Shown: positions 11,587-25,982 of the stretch, piece by piece
How the letters are laid out: each line of letters begins with the position of its first letter
Numbering within the stretch: the first letter of the stretch is position 1
From: Smittium mucronatum
Taxonomy: Eukaryota > Kickxellomycota > Harpellomycetes > Harpellales > Legeriomycetaceae
Direction: 5' to 3'
Assembly: GCA_001953115.1 (NCBI GenBank)
Contig: LSSL01000100.1
Coordinates: 1-60,511, forward strand
Length of the DNA stretch: 60,511 nt
Made by a program: the position numbers and the translations under genes
The notes under the pieces: model-generated
What the model was told of the DNA's origin: nothing
Databases searched by the model: none
What the model saw: the letters and a program-made list of their open reading frames with translations, nothing else

Positions 11587-13299
11587 GGGTTTAATTCTTC
11601 GTAAACATAAAAATATCAATAAATTATAATATTTAAAAAAATTAACATCTATTTATTCGATCTATTTAAATTAATATTTTAGTGATATTTTTTTAATCAA
11701 ATTAATTCTTATGATTTATAAATGAATATAAAAAGACAAAAAAAGATACGAGGCTCGAAATTTTCAAACCAAATAAGGTCGAGATATACTGATTTTTAAA
11801 ATATTTATTATATTAAATTGGGATAAATTAGATGAGAACCCCCCCCCCCCATTGTAAAATAAATTTAGCTAAATTTAGGCGCAATATAATCCAAATTAAT
11901 ATATAAATGATATTTTTTAAATTAATTTTATCTAAAATTTCGGGCTGAAAATTTCAACATTTCCAACTAGTTGTAGAAAAACCATAATTACGGATATTAA
12001 ATTCAAAGTATTAAGAGTGATAAGTAGTTAAAAAATAATTTATGAGGTTTATGGGTCCAAATTTACAAACCATATTGTTGCTAAGCACTCTATTATTTAC
12101 AAATCTTGAAGATATTTTAAAAAGATAAAAATTTAATTGAAATATCTAAATATAAATTAATAATATTTGATCTGAAACGGAAAAAAAATTATTAGCTAAA
12201 ATTAAATAGAAAATTTTGGTAAATTTGAAAATAAATTTCCATTCCGACTCTCTCTCTCTCTTTCCTGATATGAAATAATAATATATTTGACAATAAAAAC
12301 CAATACTTATTTAAAATTAGCTTATATGCAAGAATGAAATAATTGGATACCACAGAGTTTAGTTTCCTTAAAAAACAAAGCCCAAACTAGACTAATATAC
12401 TAATTTTCAGGGATAAAACCCCTTATATCATTGAAAAAATGAAAAAGTAAACATTCTGACGTCAGTATTCAAAAATAAGACAGGTACATATCATAAGAAA
12501 AGGTAAACGGTGTGTTTATGTGGATCCTGCCTTATGTCATGGCTTTCATTAAAAGAGTCAAATGAAAATTTTTTGTTCTAATTCTGTGAAAACAAATTAC
12601 GCTTCTAAATGTATAACCTCCGGGATTTTTATTTTTAAACCCTTTAAACTGAAAAATATCTATAAAATCCAAAAAAATCAACATAATGTATAAAGGAAAA
12701 AAAATTGGAAGCTGCCGAGTACTCAAAGAGTAAAAATATATTAACATAAATTAATATAACGGAATAATTTTTAAATAATATCCCAGAAAGAATATAAAGA
12801 GCTATAAAAAACAGATGAAGTACTTATTTAACAGTTTTAAAATATGAAAAAATCAATCCAAAGAACTCAAAAAAAAAAAACAAAAAAACGAGCCTCGAAC
12901 CCAAGAAATATATAAAAATATTTATTCGCGAAGAAATTTCAAAGAAAACAGATGTTGAAAACAAACCCACTAAGTTTTCGGGTATTCATAAACTGGATTT
13001 TGATGAAATTAAATCAAGCCAATCGGGCTTTCATAGTTTTATTTACAGAACGCCTTTAAAAATCGTAACCATGAAACCTAACATCTATTAGAACAAATGA
13101 ATTAATATAATATCGGTAAAAAAACAATAAAAAAACACCTAATATAAAATTATCTAGTATAAACTTGGGATTGGTTATGATTTATACATAAAAATTGAAC
13201 AGGGATGTTTATTCTAGCTCCGCTTTAAGAATCTTATATAAATTTATCAATAAAAATATTAATGTTAGACGTACTTTCAATAAGATTAAAAATAGAAAA
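11587..13299. other. AT-rich stretch, no gene recognised
   Basis: Stops are frequent in all frames. It holds a 12-base C run (11839-11850) and a short CT microsatellite near 12247-12262. The 5' limit of the following LINE relic cannot be placed exactly, so some of the right part may be unrecognisable element sequence. Confidence 0.5.
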
Positions 13300-16200
13300 A
13301 AGGCTAAAAAAGATAAATGAATAAACATACCTCAACCGAAAATGATAAAGATAGTTAGTGAGGTCTTAAAAACTCTGTCACTAATTATCAAAGACTATAC
13401 GGGATCATTGAAGTCAAAAATTAAGGAAAATTAAATATCAAATTAGAAAGTTTCTACTGAAGCAAAAGTGGATTTGGTATAGCTTACAAATTTTTGTAAA
13501 AAAAAGAGGGGAACCCTTCAAAAACAAAAAATTTAATGCAATATATATATAAAATTAAAACTAAAACTTTAAATTTTAAACATGAAAGCAATGTCCTGAA
13601 ATAAAAAAACGGTTACTTTTTATATTTTTTAAAAGCTTCTTTGAATGGGATACCTTACGCATAAAAGAAGTGAATATCAAAAATTCCGAAATAAATTTTA
13701 GTTATAAATATTGGGAAAAAATATACTCATGGTCATAATATACAGAAAAAATCATTTATAGTGAAAAACACATTATTAAAAATATTTGCAAATTTTTCGA
13801 GGGTAGAATTAATATCACTCTAATTAAGAAAAAGAAACATAAAGTTCGTAAATTTATATCTAAAAAATAAAAAAAAGATCTAAGAATATTATTATTATTT
13901 ATTAAATATATCTTAATAATTAATAAAATAAATGGGTAAGAACCTATAAAAATGTGAGATACTACTATGCTCAAAAATGAAAAGCGGAATAGGTCTCCTC
14001 AAAATATAAAAAAACAAAGATAATAGGAAAATATTGAAAAATTAATGACCCCTTTAGGGATATAAAATTTAATTATTTTATTAAAAAAATATGAAATATT
14101 TTATATTTGGGAAGAGTTCTATGGTAGTTTCAAATCAATAATTAAACACATTTTCGCATCAAAAAAGAAATATAAATAAATTTAAAATAACGGAAATGGG
14201 CCAAGCCGAATTATCTGATCATATTTTTATTACATTTAAAATAGATCATTTTCTAAAAGAAAAAACAAATAATATAAATAATTGGAAAATCAATGCAAAA
14301 TTACTGGATAAAAATAAAATAACCACCGTAATAATCAAATAATTAAACATCGAATTCACTTTACTTAGAGATTTGCAGTGTGTAAAATGCAAATGTAAAA
14401 AAGATTATTCAAGCTATGCCAAAAATTACTCAATAAAAAACAAATATATTCTACAGAAAAATAAATAATTAATAATAATAAAGTATCTATGATATTTTTG
14501 ATAAAAAGATTTCGATAGAATGAGCGGGTAAAAATGAATGTCAAACAATTTCTTTTTTGGGTTGCTTAAAACAAAAGAAAAAAAATATTATATTGGCCAA
14601 TTAATCGATGAAAATTGTGATGTAAAATATGATAAAGTATAAATTAAAGACATCTGTTATATATTTTATTCCAAACTGATTGAAAATGGAAGAAAATTTT
14701 CAGAAAGAATATCAGTAATATTACTGCGTGTAAAAAAATATTAGTGGTGGCATAATTATCTGAGCTTTAAAAGAATATAGAGTAATATGTGTTAATAAAT
14801 TTGATAAATGATTCACATAATAATAAATCTCCAGGTCCAGATGTTATGATATTTGAATTCTATAAAAATATTAGTGAAATAAGTGCCAAAATTTTTTAAA
14901 AAAATTATATTATAGCTTTGTAAATAAAAAATTGGAATGATTTTAGTGGTTTTTCAATAATTAAACTTATATATATAAACAAGATACCTTAAAAGACTTG
15001 AAAAATTAAAGATCGATAGACCTTTCAAATTGAGCCGAAAAAATATACACCAAAATTAGCACTAAAATAATTCAAATATTTATTGGGAAACTGATAAATA
15101 GGAATAAATAATTTTTATTAAGAGAAGAATAATTTTTGATAATATACACTCTAATAATTTCTTAACTGAGAATAGTAGAATAAATCAGGATACTACCAAT
15201 GGTTATTATTAGTGCTAGAAAAAGATAAGGGTTATGAAATGGTTAACTGAAATTATTTTTTTAAATTTTTAAGAAAATTCAATTTTAAAAAAATGTTTAT
15301 TAATGTGATCAGGCGCCTATTCTTAATTCGAAAAACTCCAATTAAGATTAATTTAGATTAACTCAGTCGATATACATTAAAATTGGTCCCAGATATGGTT
15401 ATATATTATCCTCTTTGTCGTATAATTTATTAATGGAACTTTTAACAATATAATTAAACCAGGAAATAAAAGAAACCTCGATAATAGTTGGAAATTTTAA
15501 ATTGGTGGCTAATGTGGATGATTTACCATTAATAATAATAAATAAAAATGATTGATTAAAACTAAAAGAAGCGCCGAAATTTTCCTATTTAGTTTCAAAA
15601 TATAAAATAAAAATAAATATTTTCCTACTCTTGATTATCTTTAAATTTATAGAAAAATTATTTAATAAGTTAAAATATAGATATATATATAATACTTCCA
15701 TAAATCAATATCGGTATTATTTCTTGAAAAAAAAAAATCTCATTTTTTCTTTTCTTGGAAAATAAGCTTCTTTTTTTATTGAGGGCGGATTTCCTTGAAT
15801 ATTAATGCATTATTATCGCCAATTTAGGAATTATTGATCGATTTATAAATTTGATTTGGGTTAATGAGCTAAATTTCTTGAAGTTATGTTGTATTTCATG
15901 AAAAACTTAGATAAGATAAAAAAAATTCCCATCTAAGAAATCTAGAGTACATCCATATCTATTCTGGAATATTTTTGAGTTCATAAGGAAATTAATTCAT
16001 TTTCCTTATAAAAAAATAAACTAGGAAAAAACAATTTACGTTAAAATATGGAAACCTAAATTCTACTGGCTAATAAAAAAATCGTTCCAAAAATTGAAAT
16101 CTTTAAATATTTTGGTTGGGGGGGGGGGGGTTGGGTAGATCCAATTACATAGCAGTAAAAGAAACTCAAACGGTGTTATGAAATAATATTGATAAAAAAT

Positions 16201-17715
16201 GAAATTTTGGGATATAAAAAATATCTCTCAAAGTGAAAGTTCTACAGATAGAAAATTTTATTCTGTCAAAACTATGTTTAGTTTCTCATATCTTTTATTT
16301 AAAAAAAAAAAAGAATTAATAAAATTGGTAAATATATATATTTATTTGGAACAATAAAAAAGCGCGAATAAAATTAGACACAATTGAATTTTATAAAAAA
16401 ACTGAGAACCTGGACTGTTAAATGTTTATTAATAATCAAAATCCCTCTTTATTAAATGATGTGATGATCTTATTGGAAAAAATGAGCGCATATTTTGCGA
16501 ATTAGATCTAAATTTTTAACAATAATTCGCTAATATGAATAATGATAATGAAAATTGAATAGATATGTTACTAGCAAAAATAAAAATAAAAAATACTAAT
16601 AATTCTCTTCCATTGAATAAAGAGAAAAAAAAAATTAGTAAATATGATACAGCAGGTACATGATTCCGGGTTAGCAAATTTTTCATATGAAAAATTGAAA
16701 TTTTCGGGATAAAAAATTTAAAAAAAGGGATCAATATTGGCTTTATATTAACAATACGTCAAACTGAAGTATGTTTATGGCTAACTGCGATTCGATATGA
16801 GATGGCAGAACAAATTATATATAGTATTAGTTTAAGGAACAATCCAATAATATTTAACACAACTGGAATTCAGAAACTTGGATGGTTCTATAAATAATTC
16901 TTTAATTCCTCCAGAATATCAATTAAAAAATTGAAAATTAAAAAAAACCAACGTTAAAGTGAATTAATCAAATTTTTGGGAAAAAAAGATGACTACAAAA
17001 AAGGAAAGGAACCAATAGTTTAGATTAGGGTGATTCTATTGGTAAAAAAAATTGATCTGAAATTTAACTAGATGAAATTCCAAAAAATTGACCTTGAATT
17101 TAATTTAATAAAAATTTGTATCGCTTTTTCATAAAAATATAATAAATGGTGAAAAATCAATGCTGTTTAACAATGGTATTTTTATCCAAGCACAGGAACT
17201 CATATTATGAAAATCAAAGAAAGAAAATTTATTTAATGTTTATTTCGGCTTTAGAAAAATTGATTAATTAATCCTGGAAGCTAATCTGAAAATTTATTAG
17301 CGAGAATTATGCGGTAGATACCAGATTATCAATTATAATGGCGCTAGACATTATATTCGAATTTTTAGAGGAATTAAAAATAAGAGCTCTCCAATATAGA
17401 GATTATTTATGGCTCAGAAATATGGAAAATTTACAGAGGCAAAGCTGAAGCTAAAACATCAAATCCAATATTACAAACAAAAGGGATTTTCCTTAAGTGG
17501 AAAAATTACCTAAAAGAAAAATCACCAGAGATGCTAAAAATACTAAGAAAAGAGACCGGCGGAACAAAATAAAGAATATATGATTTTCTATTTAGTTAGG
17601 TCTAAAAGAAACTTTAATATTAATTAAATTTTTCTCTCACCATTTTATCTCCAACCACTAAATTTTTATCTTACTTTAAAATTATTTTAACTAGTACTGT
17701 AATTTACATTAAAGA
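13300..17715 (+). mobile_element. Decayed LINE (non-LTR retrotransposon), copy 1
   Basis: Fragments line up in order with LINE copy 3. An endonuclease-like AELSDH sits near 14203. The reverse-transcriptase stretch NKSPGPDV...FEFYK is at about 14822-14865. LSSLSYNLLMELL, matching RT motif LSPLLYN, is near 15408, and VDD replaces the catalytic YADD near 15514. A KKEN...YFG relic of the C-terminal zinc motif lies near 17220, and NYLKEK is near 17507. The 3' untranslated part still resembles copy 3 up to about 17715. Every frame is broken many times and a 13-base G run (16118-16130) interrupts it. It is the oldest-looking of the three copies. The left boundary is approximate. Confidence 0.75.
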
Positions 17716-18499
17716 CAGGAAAGTATTTCATTTAAATTTGTATTTTTAAAAATAAATATAAATTTATCCAACAAAATTAATTTAAGTAAATAATTATGAA
17801 ATTTTCATCCAATAAATGTGGAATTAATTATACTCTGCTAAAACTAAAGATATATTTAGGTAGGTTCCAAAAAGAAAAATCTTAAAAATAAATTTAATTT
17901 TAAAAAATTATTAAGTTTATAAAAACCAAATTAGGAAACTATATTGTTAATATAAAAATATATAATGATAAATAACTGAATTTATGACACTGATATAATA
18001 ATTAAATAGATACATATTGAGAATTTATAACATTATATTGCAGATAAAGCATTTTAATTTAACAATAAAACTATTTTTATTTGTAATTTTAAAATCTTTG
18101 AGTGTACTTTGGTCGAAAATGAGGTATATGAAAATCAAAAATTTTTTCGAGGGTTGAATATTCCAAGAAATCAAAAAAAAAAAAAAAATTACCGCTGCTA
18201 AATTCTAAAGTTTTTAAGTGCATTTTCAAAGCGAGATTTGATAGGTTTGATGAATGAAGAATTACAAAATACATAGTAAATTAATATCAGAGTAAATTTC
18301 ATAGAGACTATAACCCCAATTACAAAAAATATTTTTCGGATTTTTACAGTATTGGAGTAAAATCTAGTACGATTAAAAAAAACGAAAGTGATGTAATAAT
18401 TCTTGGAATAACCAAAATATACAACATAGTGAATAGTAATAAATATAATTCGGTTAATGTGAGCTTAGTTATAACTTAAAATTTCGAAGAAAACTACAT
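17716..18499. other. AT-rich spacer between LINE copy 1 and MULE relic A
   Basis: No recognisable coding potential. It may contain the decayed 5' part of the MULE relic; the corresponding interval after LINE copy 3 is of similar length. Confidence 0.4.
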
Positions 18500-19660
18500 A
18501 AAATAATATAGGGAGAGGGATTTTGAATAGCCTTAAATTGCTGACTATAATAGAGATACAGAAAATATAAAAGCGTTAATAACATCAAAAAAGCAGAATA
18601 AAACTTTTATCAAAGTCATATAATCTACATATAGACTCTAAATTCAAAACTATATATGGAGATTATCCTGTTATCATTACAGGAGTTACAGACATAAACC
18701 AAAAATTTATCCTCATATCAATCTTAATTTTCAGTAGAGATAATATGGACTCATATTTATGGACACTTCAAAATTTAAAAATCCAAGTAGAAAGCTATAA
18801 TTTACTTTGGAGAATGAGAAAATTAGTATCGGACTCTGCTAAACAACTAACAAATTTATTTGAGGAATTCGGTATAATCAATCAAAAAACAAATTTCTGG
18901 TTCCACATTGCTAAAATCTTTTTGAAAATAATTTAAAAAAGAGAGTAATCAGTTTAAAAGAGTTTTTTATAATGATTTATGGGGTATTCATCTTTTAACA
19001 ACCCAAGAAATATTTAATATCACCAAGGATTTGTTTTTAGTTAAATGTGGGAACTTGAGTATTTTTAGTGACATGATAGGCAAAATCAAATATTTGTATT
19101 TCAAATATAATTTGAATTGATAATCGGGTTATAAAATATTTGGTTCTTCTATTATCAACGGTCTTGAAATATTTAATAGAACAATTAAGGTCAAATATCA
19201 AACTTAGAAATCATCAAGCATGCTCGATTTTTTGGATGCTTGAATTAAAATAAACAATGGTCTTAATATTTTTCCTTTTTCTCTACCCAGAAAAATGTTT
19301 TATAGCAACATTTCATCATCGATTTCACGAAAATTTTATTTAAAATACGTTTCAACCAATGAGAGTGATTTTTTTAAAATAAATACAGAAGAGTTGAATC
19401 GGATAATTCAAATATTCTTTAAAAAAAATCGAATGGGTTAAATTTTGTAACATTTAAGGATATCATAACATCATTATCTAAAAATAGAATTTTAATTGCT
19501 AATGATACTGTATCACACTGTACTGATTTGTTTTGCAGATGCTACACTTTTGTGAAAAGAAAAAATTGTGCGCATGTATACTGGTACCTTAAAGAAAAAA
19601 AACCTCAAAGGCCAGATCGATTACATTGATACATCACAGAAAGTCAGTAGGAATACCAAA
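18500..19660 (+). mobile_element. MULE (Mutator-like) transposase relic A with SWIM-type motif
   Basis: A short open stretch at about 18634-18935 reads DSKFKTIYGDYPVIITGVTD, then a segment ending in DSYLWTLQNLK. This matches the MULE DDE core, where the first catalytic Asp begins a D-x-x-[FY]-K-T...YP[VL] motif and a later [SN]-x-[DE]-x-[ED]-[SD]-[WY]-x-W-x-L segment follows. About 850 bp downstream, 19534-19575 encodes C-R-C-x8-C-A-H, the CxCxnCxH SWIM zinc motif found at the C end of many MULE transposases. Between them the frame is broken several times. Same strand order as LINE copy 1 just upstream. No terminal repeats were found. Confidence 0.65.
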
Positions 19661-22600
19661 ATTTTTAGAAAAAACCGCTCTTTAATATTTGAATTTTTCT
19701 AAGATCAATGGATATAAAATAATAATCAACAAAATTTCTATTTCATTTTTATTTATATCATTAATTAATTTTAAAAAAAATAAAAAGTTATTATAAAGAA
19801 TATCATTATTTAATAGGATTTTTTATTTGAACACATAATAAATAACAAAAATAAAAATAAAAATAAAAATCATCTGATAAAATAATAAATCCATAAAAAT
19901 ATGAATATTAATCTTAAATTTATTAAAAAGACTTATAAATAAAATAAGTGAAATAAGAAAAATAAATACATTATACTTCAAAAATATACTTATTAAATTA
20001 TTAATCAAAAAAAAAAGCAACACAATTTAAAAACAAAAAACAAAAAACAAAAAACAAAAAACAAAGCGATAAAAATTATGACAATAAGAATCGAATAATC
20101 AACACCCATAGTCCCAAACACACCTACATCTAACACTCATGAAAAAAAACTCATAAAACCATCAAACCTACCATATATCAACTTATCAACTTATAAATAG
20201 TCACACACATCCATCATACCATCAAAATTCCAATACTCTATCACTATTTCAATCCATCGCTTCATAATTCCATCACTTTTGTTTCCAGCACTACTTCAAT
20301 CATAATTCGTACATATCACAAACTTATCCAATCTCTTAATCAATTTATTTTATTCTTATATTTATATATTGACGATCTTTATATACTTATATAAGTCTTT
20401 TTTTCCAAAATTATTATCGATTTTGCTTTTTTTATTCATAACATTTCGGGATCGATAACTTAAAATAAATCGTAATTTGATATTTTTTCAATAAATCTAT
20501 TATCTCGCTCTAAATATAATAATATCATTTTATAAGTCGAATTTAATTTAAAAAATATTCATTTAGAAGTTCATGATTACTATTTTAATAAAACGTGAAA
20601 ATAAATAAATGTTTTAATACATTATAATAATCTTTTATCATATTCAATTACCTTAATATTACCACAATCCAATTTATTTTCTTTGAGTTAATTTGAGACC
20701 TGAGATAAATTTAGACGTTTTAAATTTAAAATAATTTCGACGATATTATAACTTGTTTATTTATATTTTGATTATTTGAAATTTGAATTATTCTATTTTA
20801 TTCTATGTTTCATATATTTTTCTAATCATCTTTCGATATTTATTAATCTTATATTAATTTGAAGAGATAAAATATCTATAAAATTAATAGAGATTGAAAG
20901 AAATTAAAAGATAGAGAAAAAAATAAATTTATAAAAAATAATCCGGTTGTTATACGAAGTTTTAAAAGTATGATTTAATTTTCAAAGGATATCATATTTT
21001 GGCGACGCATCATATAAATTTGAAATTTAAGACCATCCAATTGAGAAATTTTTTAATTTAAAAAATTTAGATGAGTCTATTGCGAGTTAATTAATATCTC
21101 TTGTATTTTTATTATTAATTACTTAAAATGACTATATAACATTCAAAAAAGCTTTATTTTGTTAAAAGTGATCTTCAATCGAATAAAAACGCTCAATTGT
21201 TAATAATAGGATGTGAGATTGATTTTTAACCATAAATATATTATCTTTGAACTATTATTATAAAAAAAATCGCACCAAGAATTTTCTTTTACACAATACC
21301 AGACCACAACAAACATAATATTTTGATTAATTTAATTCAAAAAAATATTATAGGGAATCAATAAAGTTAAAAAAAAAACCTCAATTATCTATAAAAATAT
21401 AGCGATTTATCTATATGCATCGCACCAATCCAAAATAGAAAAATATGGAATATTTTTCAGAGTAATCTCTTTCCTGTTTAATTTTTTGTCGTTAATCAAC
21501 TTCATAAAAAAGTATAGGTAGGTATTGAGACTAATAAAATTATTTGGGGCTACTTTCTAAATTAAAAAAACTTTTTTTTTTTCATATATATATATAACAA
21601 AAAAACTGTAGTAAATGTATAGCGTAAAAATTAAAAATAAAAAAATAATTTAAAGCATTATTTGGTGAATAAAACCTAAAAATTCAGATAAAATACCATT
21701 ACACACCTAATATATAACCAAAAATAAATAACTAAAAGATTATTTATAGATACAAATACAAATAGAAAAGTTAAATTTAAAACATGTGAATATTGAATAA
21801 TTGAGTGAGATATTCAAGATGTTATTCATCTCTAATGATATAGATTCTTTATTAATGAAAAATCAATGAAAAAAAATAAGAAATATTGAAAAAAATTACT
21901 AAAATACAAATAAATACTGTGTAAATTGTAAAAATGCTTGATTTTTTGTAAAATAATAATATAGAAGAATATGATTTTTCAACTAAAATATTTGCTCGAA
22001 ATTTTTTGATTTTAAACTTTGAAAACAACTATTTAACTTTTTTTTTTCAAATTATTTTTGGCATCTTGCTTCCAAATATTTTCTATATCTAATTAATTCG
22101 ATTTTATATTTTTTAGTGTCAATTAAATAGTTTTATTTATCAATATTTACACTAAAGTCATAGATAATTCGATTTAATGCATTTTTTAATGTTTTAGTTA
22201 TATTTATTTATTCCTTTAGTGCGATTTTATAGGGGTTTTCACTTTTTAAAAAAATTTCTAGTCTCTAAATACTCTAAAAACCATTTATTTAATATATATT
22301 ATAATTAAGAAAAGCGATCTTTTTTGAATCACCACATCTAAATTTTTCTGTATACAGTACTATAAGCTCCAAAATTTTATTAAATCATTAAAAAACAACC
22401 GAAATTTCACCAAATTACTGATATAGTCTATCTAATACCTTTTTTATCCTCCGATTTAAAAAAAAGTGAGAAAATATGAAAAATTTTGTCTATTTACTTG
22501 AAAACCCCCATGATATTGCAGATGGATTGATTGGCTGATATTTAAAGTTATTTCAAAAATTTATTATAATATATAATATACTGAATCATTATATATAAAT

Positions 22601-25600
22601 ATTATATATATATGAGTTTTGGATCCTGAGATGATATCGCCTCATTTTAATTATACCGGAAAGATAAAAAGCGAAGTTATTTATATAAATAAATTCGATT
22701 AAATAAAAATCAATTCTAGTTCAAAAATTTATAGCTTTCATAAAATTAAAGGATATAAATTCCAAAAAATTCATTATTAAAGCATCATAATGAGTATATG
22801 TTTTTTTTACTATTGTAAATTTCAAATAAAAACTTTTCGACCTAGTTGTAAGTCTTTTTTTTTTTTTTTACATATATGGATAACGATCAGGCAATGATTT
22901 TAGATATCTAAATTTTGGAATTTTTATATAAATTACAACAATTTAATAGTTAAACATATATTTTTAAATGTTTTTTCAAATAATCATTGTAAAAAATTAT
23001 CTTTAGATTCTTTTAAATTTAGAAAAAAATTATTTTTTATGTCTTTTTTTTAAAAAAAAAACTTACATTACATATCAGTTACTAATTCCACAGCTATGTA
23101 TAGAGAAAATTATTACAAAATTATAGCCTGTTTTGTTATTATTATTATTATTTTTCATGTATCAACAAGCTTTTTACTAATTTTTTTTAAAAAAATTCAT
23201 TATTTATCAAAAAAAATTTATTTTATTTTTTTTTTGAAATTTTTGACAAAGTTAGCTTACTTTTCCAAATTGGAATAACTTTATCAAATTTTTTTTTAAC
23301 GGGGACTTAATTTTGAACACAAGTAAAATAAAAATTTAAATTAAATTAAACACTAACTTTCGATTAGTAAATATACAAATTTTTACTTTTATATGAATAG
23401 AATCACAATATATATTTTTAAATAAGATATGTTGTATTTTTTTTTAGAAAATTTAACTAAAATAAAATCAATTTTAGCATTAATAAAATATTCTAAATAT
23501 TTTAAACCACAAATAACTAGAAAAAGCAAAAAAATCTCTAATTTGACTTTAGAGAAATTATTTTTAATGTATTTCTTTTCGCAAGTAAAAATTGTATTTA
23601 AAAAATAAGATTGCCTATATATTTTTTAAATTTCAATGTTTTGAATTTAATATTGATAATATATATATATATATATATATGAAAATGAGCTTTAAACTTT
23701 TAAAGTTTTTATCTACTAATTTATATTTAAATTATATTAAACATATGAATATTCTAAACTTGAAATCATTGAGTCTGAATAGCCTTATATATTTCTGAAA
23801 AAAGATCTTAAATTATCTTTATATATAATATTTAAAAAAATTTCAATAAAAAAAATAAAAAAAATCTTTTCACGATGAAATAATATTAAAATAAAAAAAT
23901 TTTGTAAGCTAGTTAAATATGAAACCAAGTTAAATTAAAAAGATAATACCCCTTAACCTCTAATTTATTTTTATCTATAAAAATATTAAAATAATATAAA
24001 TTAAAGTTGAATAGTAGTAGATTTCTCCAATTAGATTTAAAAATAATCATACATATAATCGAGTTTGAATAAAATAAATTATTGCATTTTATTCGTCCAA
24101 ATTAATTTAAGGAGAAATAAAAATACATTTTCTTGTATGATAGAATTGTTAATCTATACTAGAATAATATTAAAAAATGTTATTTTTATTTCATAAATTT
24201 TTTATAAAGGTTTATAATGTTATTTTATCTATGTCCAATTTTATTTTTTTACTTATTATTAACAGAAATGAGGAAAAAAAACTAGACAATAATTTTTTAT
24301 ACTTTAAAGTAATGGTCGAATTTAAAATAGTCTGTTTTAAATGTTATAGAAAAAACAAATTATCTACCAAAACCAAGCCTAATAAAAAGATCGGTCCATC
24401 TCCTACCATCAAATTTTTTATACAAAAAAATCATTTAAAAAATTAGGAAATGGGCTAGGGTAAAAATAGCACCAAAATTTCCCACAATATAATTACTAAA
24501 TGGTCGATAAATGAAAAGCTTTTTTATACCTTTACTGACCCAGAAGCTTACTAGATTATTAAAATTATTAAATCCCAAAATTTAAACTTAGATGTTAATA
24601 CCCAAAATAACCCCAGGTTCTAAAACCATTTTTTTCAACTAAGATTCACAATATATATTATATTAATTTTTAATATCATAAAATAGCCCAATTGTTTTCC
24701 AGATATCAATTTTTATATTTATGAGATTGCTCAGCAATTCTAATTCTCAATATTTCAAATAATAAATTAAAAACATATTTTAATTTAACGGATTGAGTCA
24801 ATTTATTAAATTTATGATAGTGTTATTCATTTTTTTTTTTTTGCGCGGTGTTAGTCCCTTTTTGACTAAGTTCAATTTGATAATTTTTTTTTCACCCAAA
24901 CAAATTTATCAAGTAAAAAAGTCGACATTTACGCTATTATTGAAGTAATGAATACACATTTTTTTAATTCTGGAAATAATTTGATTGGAAGCTGTGCATT
25001 TAGATATAGGCGTAGAGATTTTTTTGAAGTTAAGTTTATAATTGCTAGTATAATTTTTGATCTTTGTTAAACCAACTGAATACCTTTCCTCTGAAATAAA
25101 CAACAAATGCCAATATATTTGCTCGCTAAAATGATTACCACGGTCTACATTACATTTCCTGCAAGTATCAAATTGGTTTTTGAAGATTTTAATCTTTTTT
25201 TTTTTTTTTTTTTTTGAAAAAAAGAGCTTCAAAAGCCCTCAAACCTTAGAAGGCTATTTCGTCTCAGCTGAGATATCTTTTTTATTTCTTCAGTAAGGTT
25301 GAGTTTTATTGAATGATATAATCCTTAAAAGCTATACGGAAACGTATAATTGAAAAATTAATAAATAATGATTAAAGCCCTAGACAACAGTATTTTTCTC
25401 TGCCAGTTAGCCAACTGTTTACATAAAGGGATTCCTCACCTACCTGCAATGGTAGTCACCATGTTTCTAGACGACTCTATCTTGTTATTTTTTTATTTTT
25501 GGACTTTAGTAGCTTTATGTTTCAATTGGATCCGTTTATTTATTTGAATGATTATTTAAATTGGTATGCAGATAACTAATAATTTCAGCGGCAATTAACA

Positions 25601-25982
25601 TTGGAAATGAAAACAAAGAAAGCCAATAAAAAATATTTTATTTTTCTTGTTACAAAATAAAAACCAGATGGCCAATGGGTATATGGGATTGAAATAATAA
25701 GGTCGGGGTGTTTGAAGACAGATGATTGCTGTTGAGGAAGGTTGGCTAATAAAATGAATCGGACTCTGGATTAGAACTTGAACTGGTTTTCATTCAGAAA
25801 AAGATATATAACCACTGTGTTGGAAATCAAGGAATAGAAGCAATAAAATTTTCTCTTATTTATTCAATCTTATAGAAATATCTATTTGTACTCTTTTGTA
25901 ATTACCTTGATAATTTTTTTTTGATGAAAAGGTATTTTCCGGCATGTTTTTATTTAACCTTTTCGAATTGGGGGGGGGGGGG
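19661..25982. other. Long AT-rich low-complexity region
   Basis: No gene or domain recognised. It contains a C(A)6 heptamer tandem (20034-20061), a stretch of about 240 bp with many C and almost no G (20100-20340) built from loose CCATCA-like units, an AT dinucleotide run (about 23660-23680) and a T run near 25198-25215. Minus-strand frame 24909-25232 encodes 107 residues with a CRKC pair but fits no family I know. Confidence 0.55.
20034..20061. repeat. C(A)6 heptanucleotide tandem repeat
   Basis: Four consecutive CAAAAAA units followed by a partial unit. The C spacing is regular, unlike the irregular A runs around it. Confidence 0.85.
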
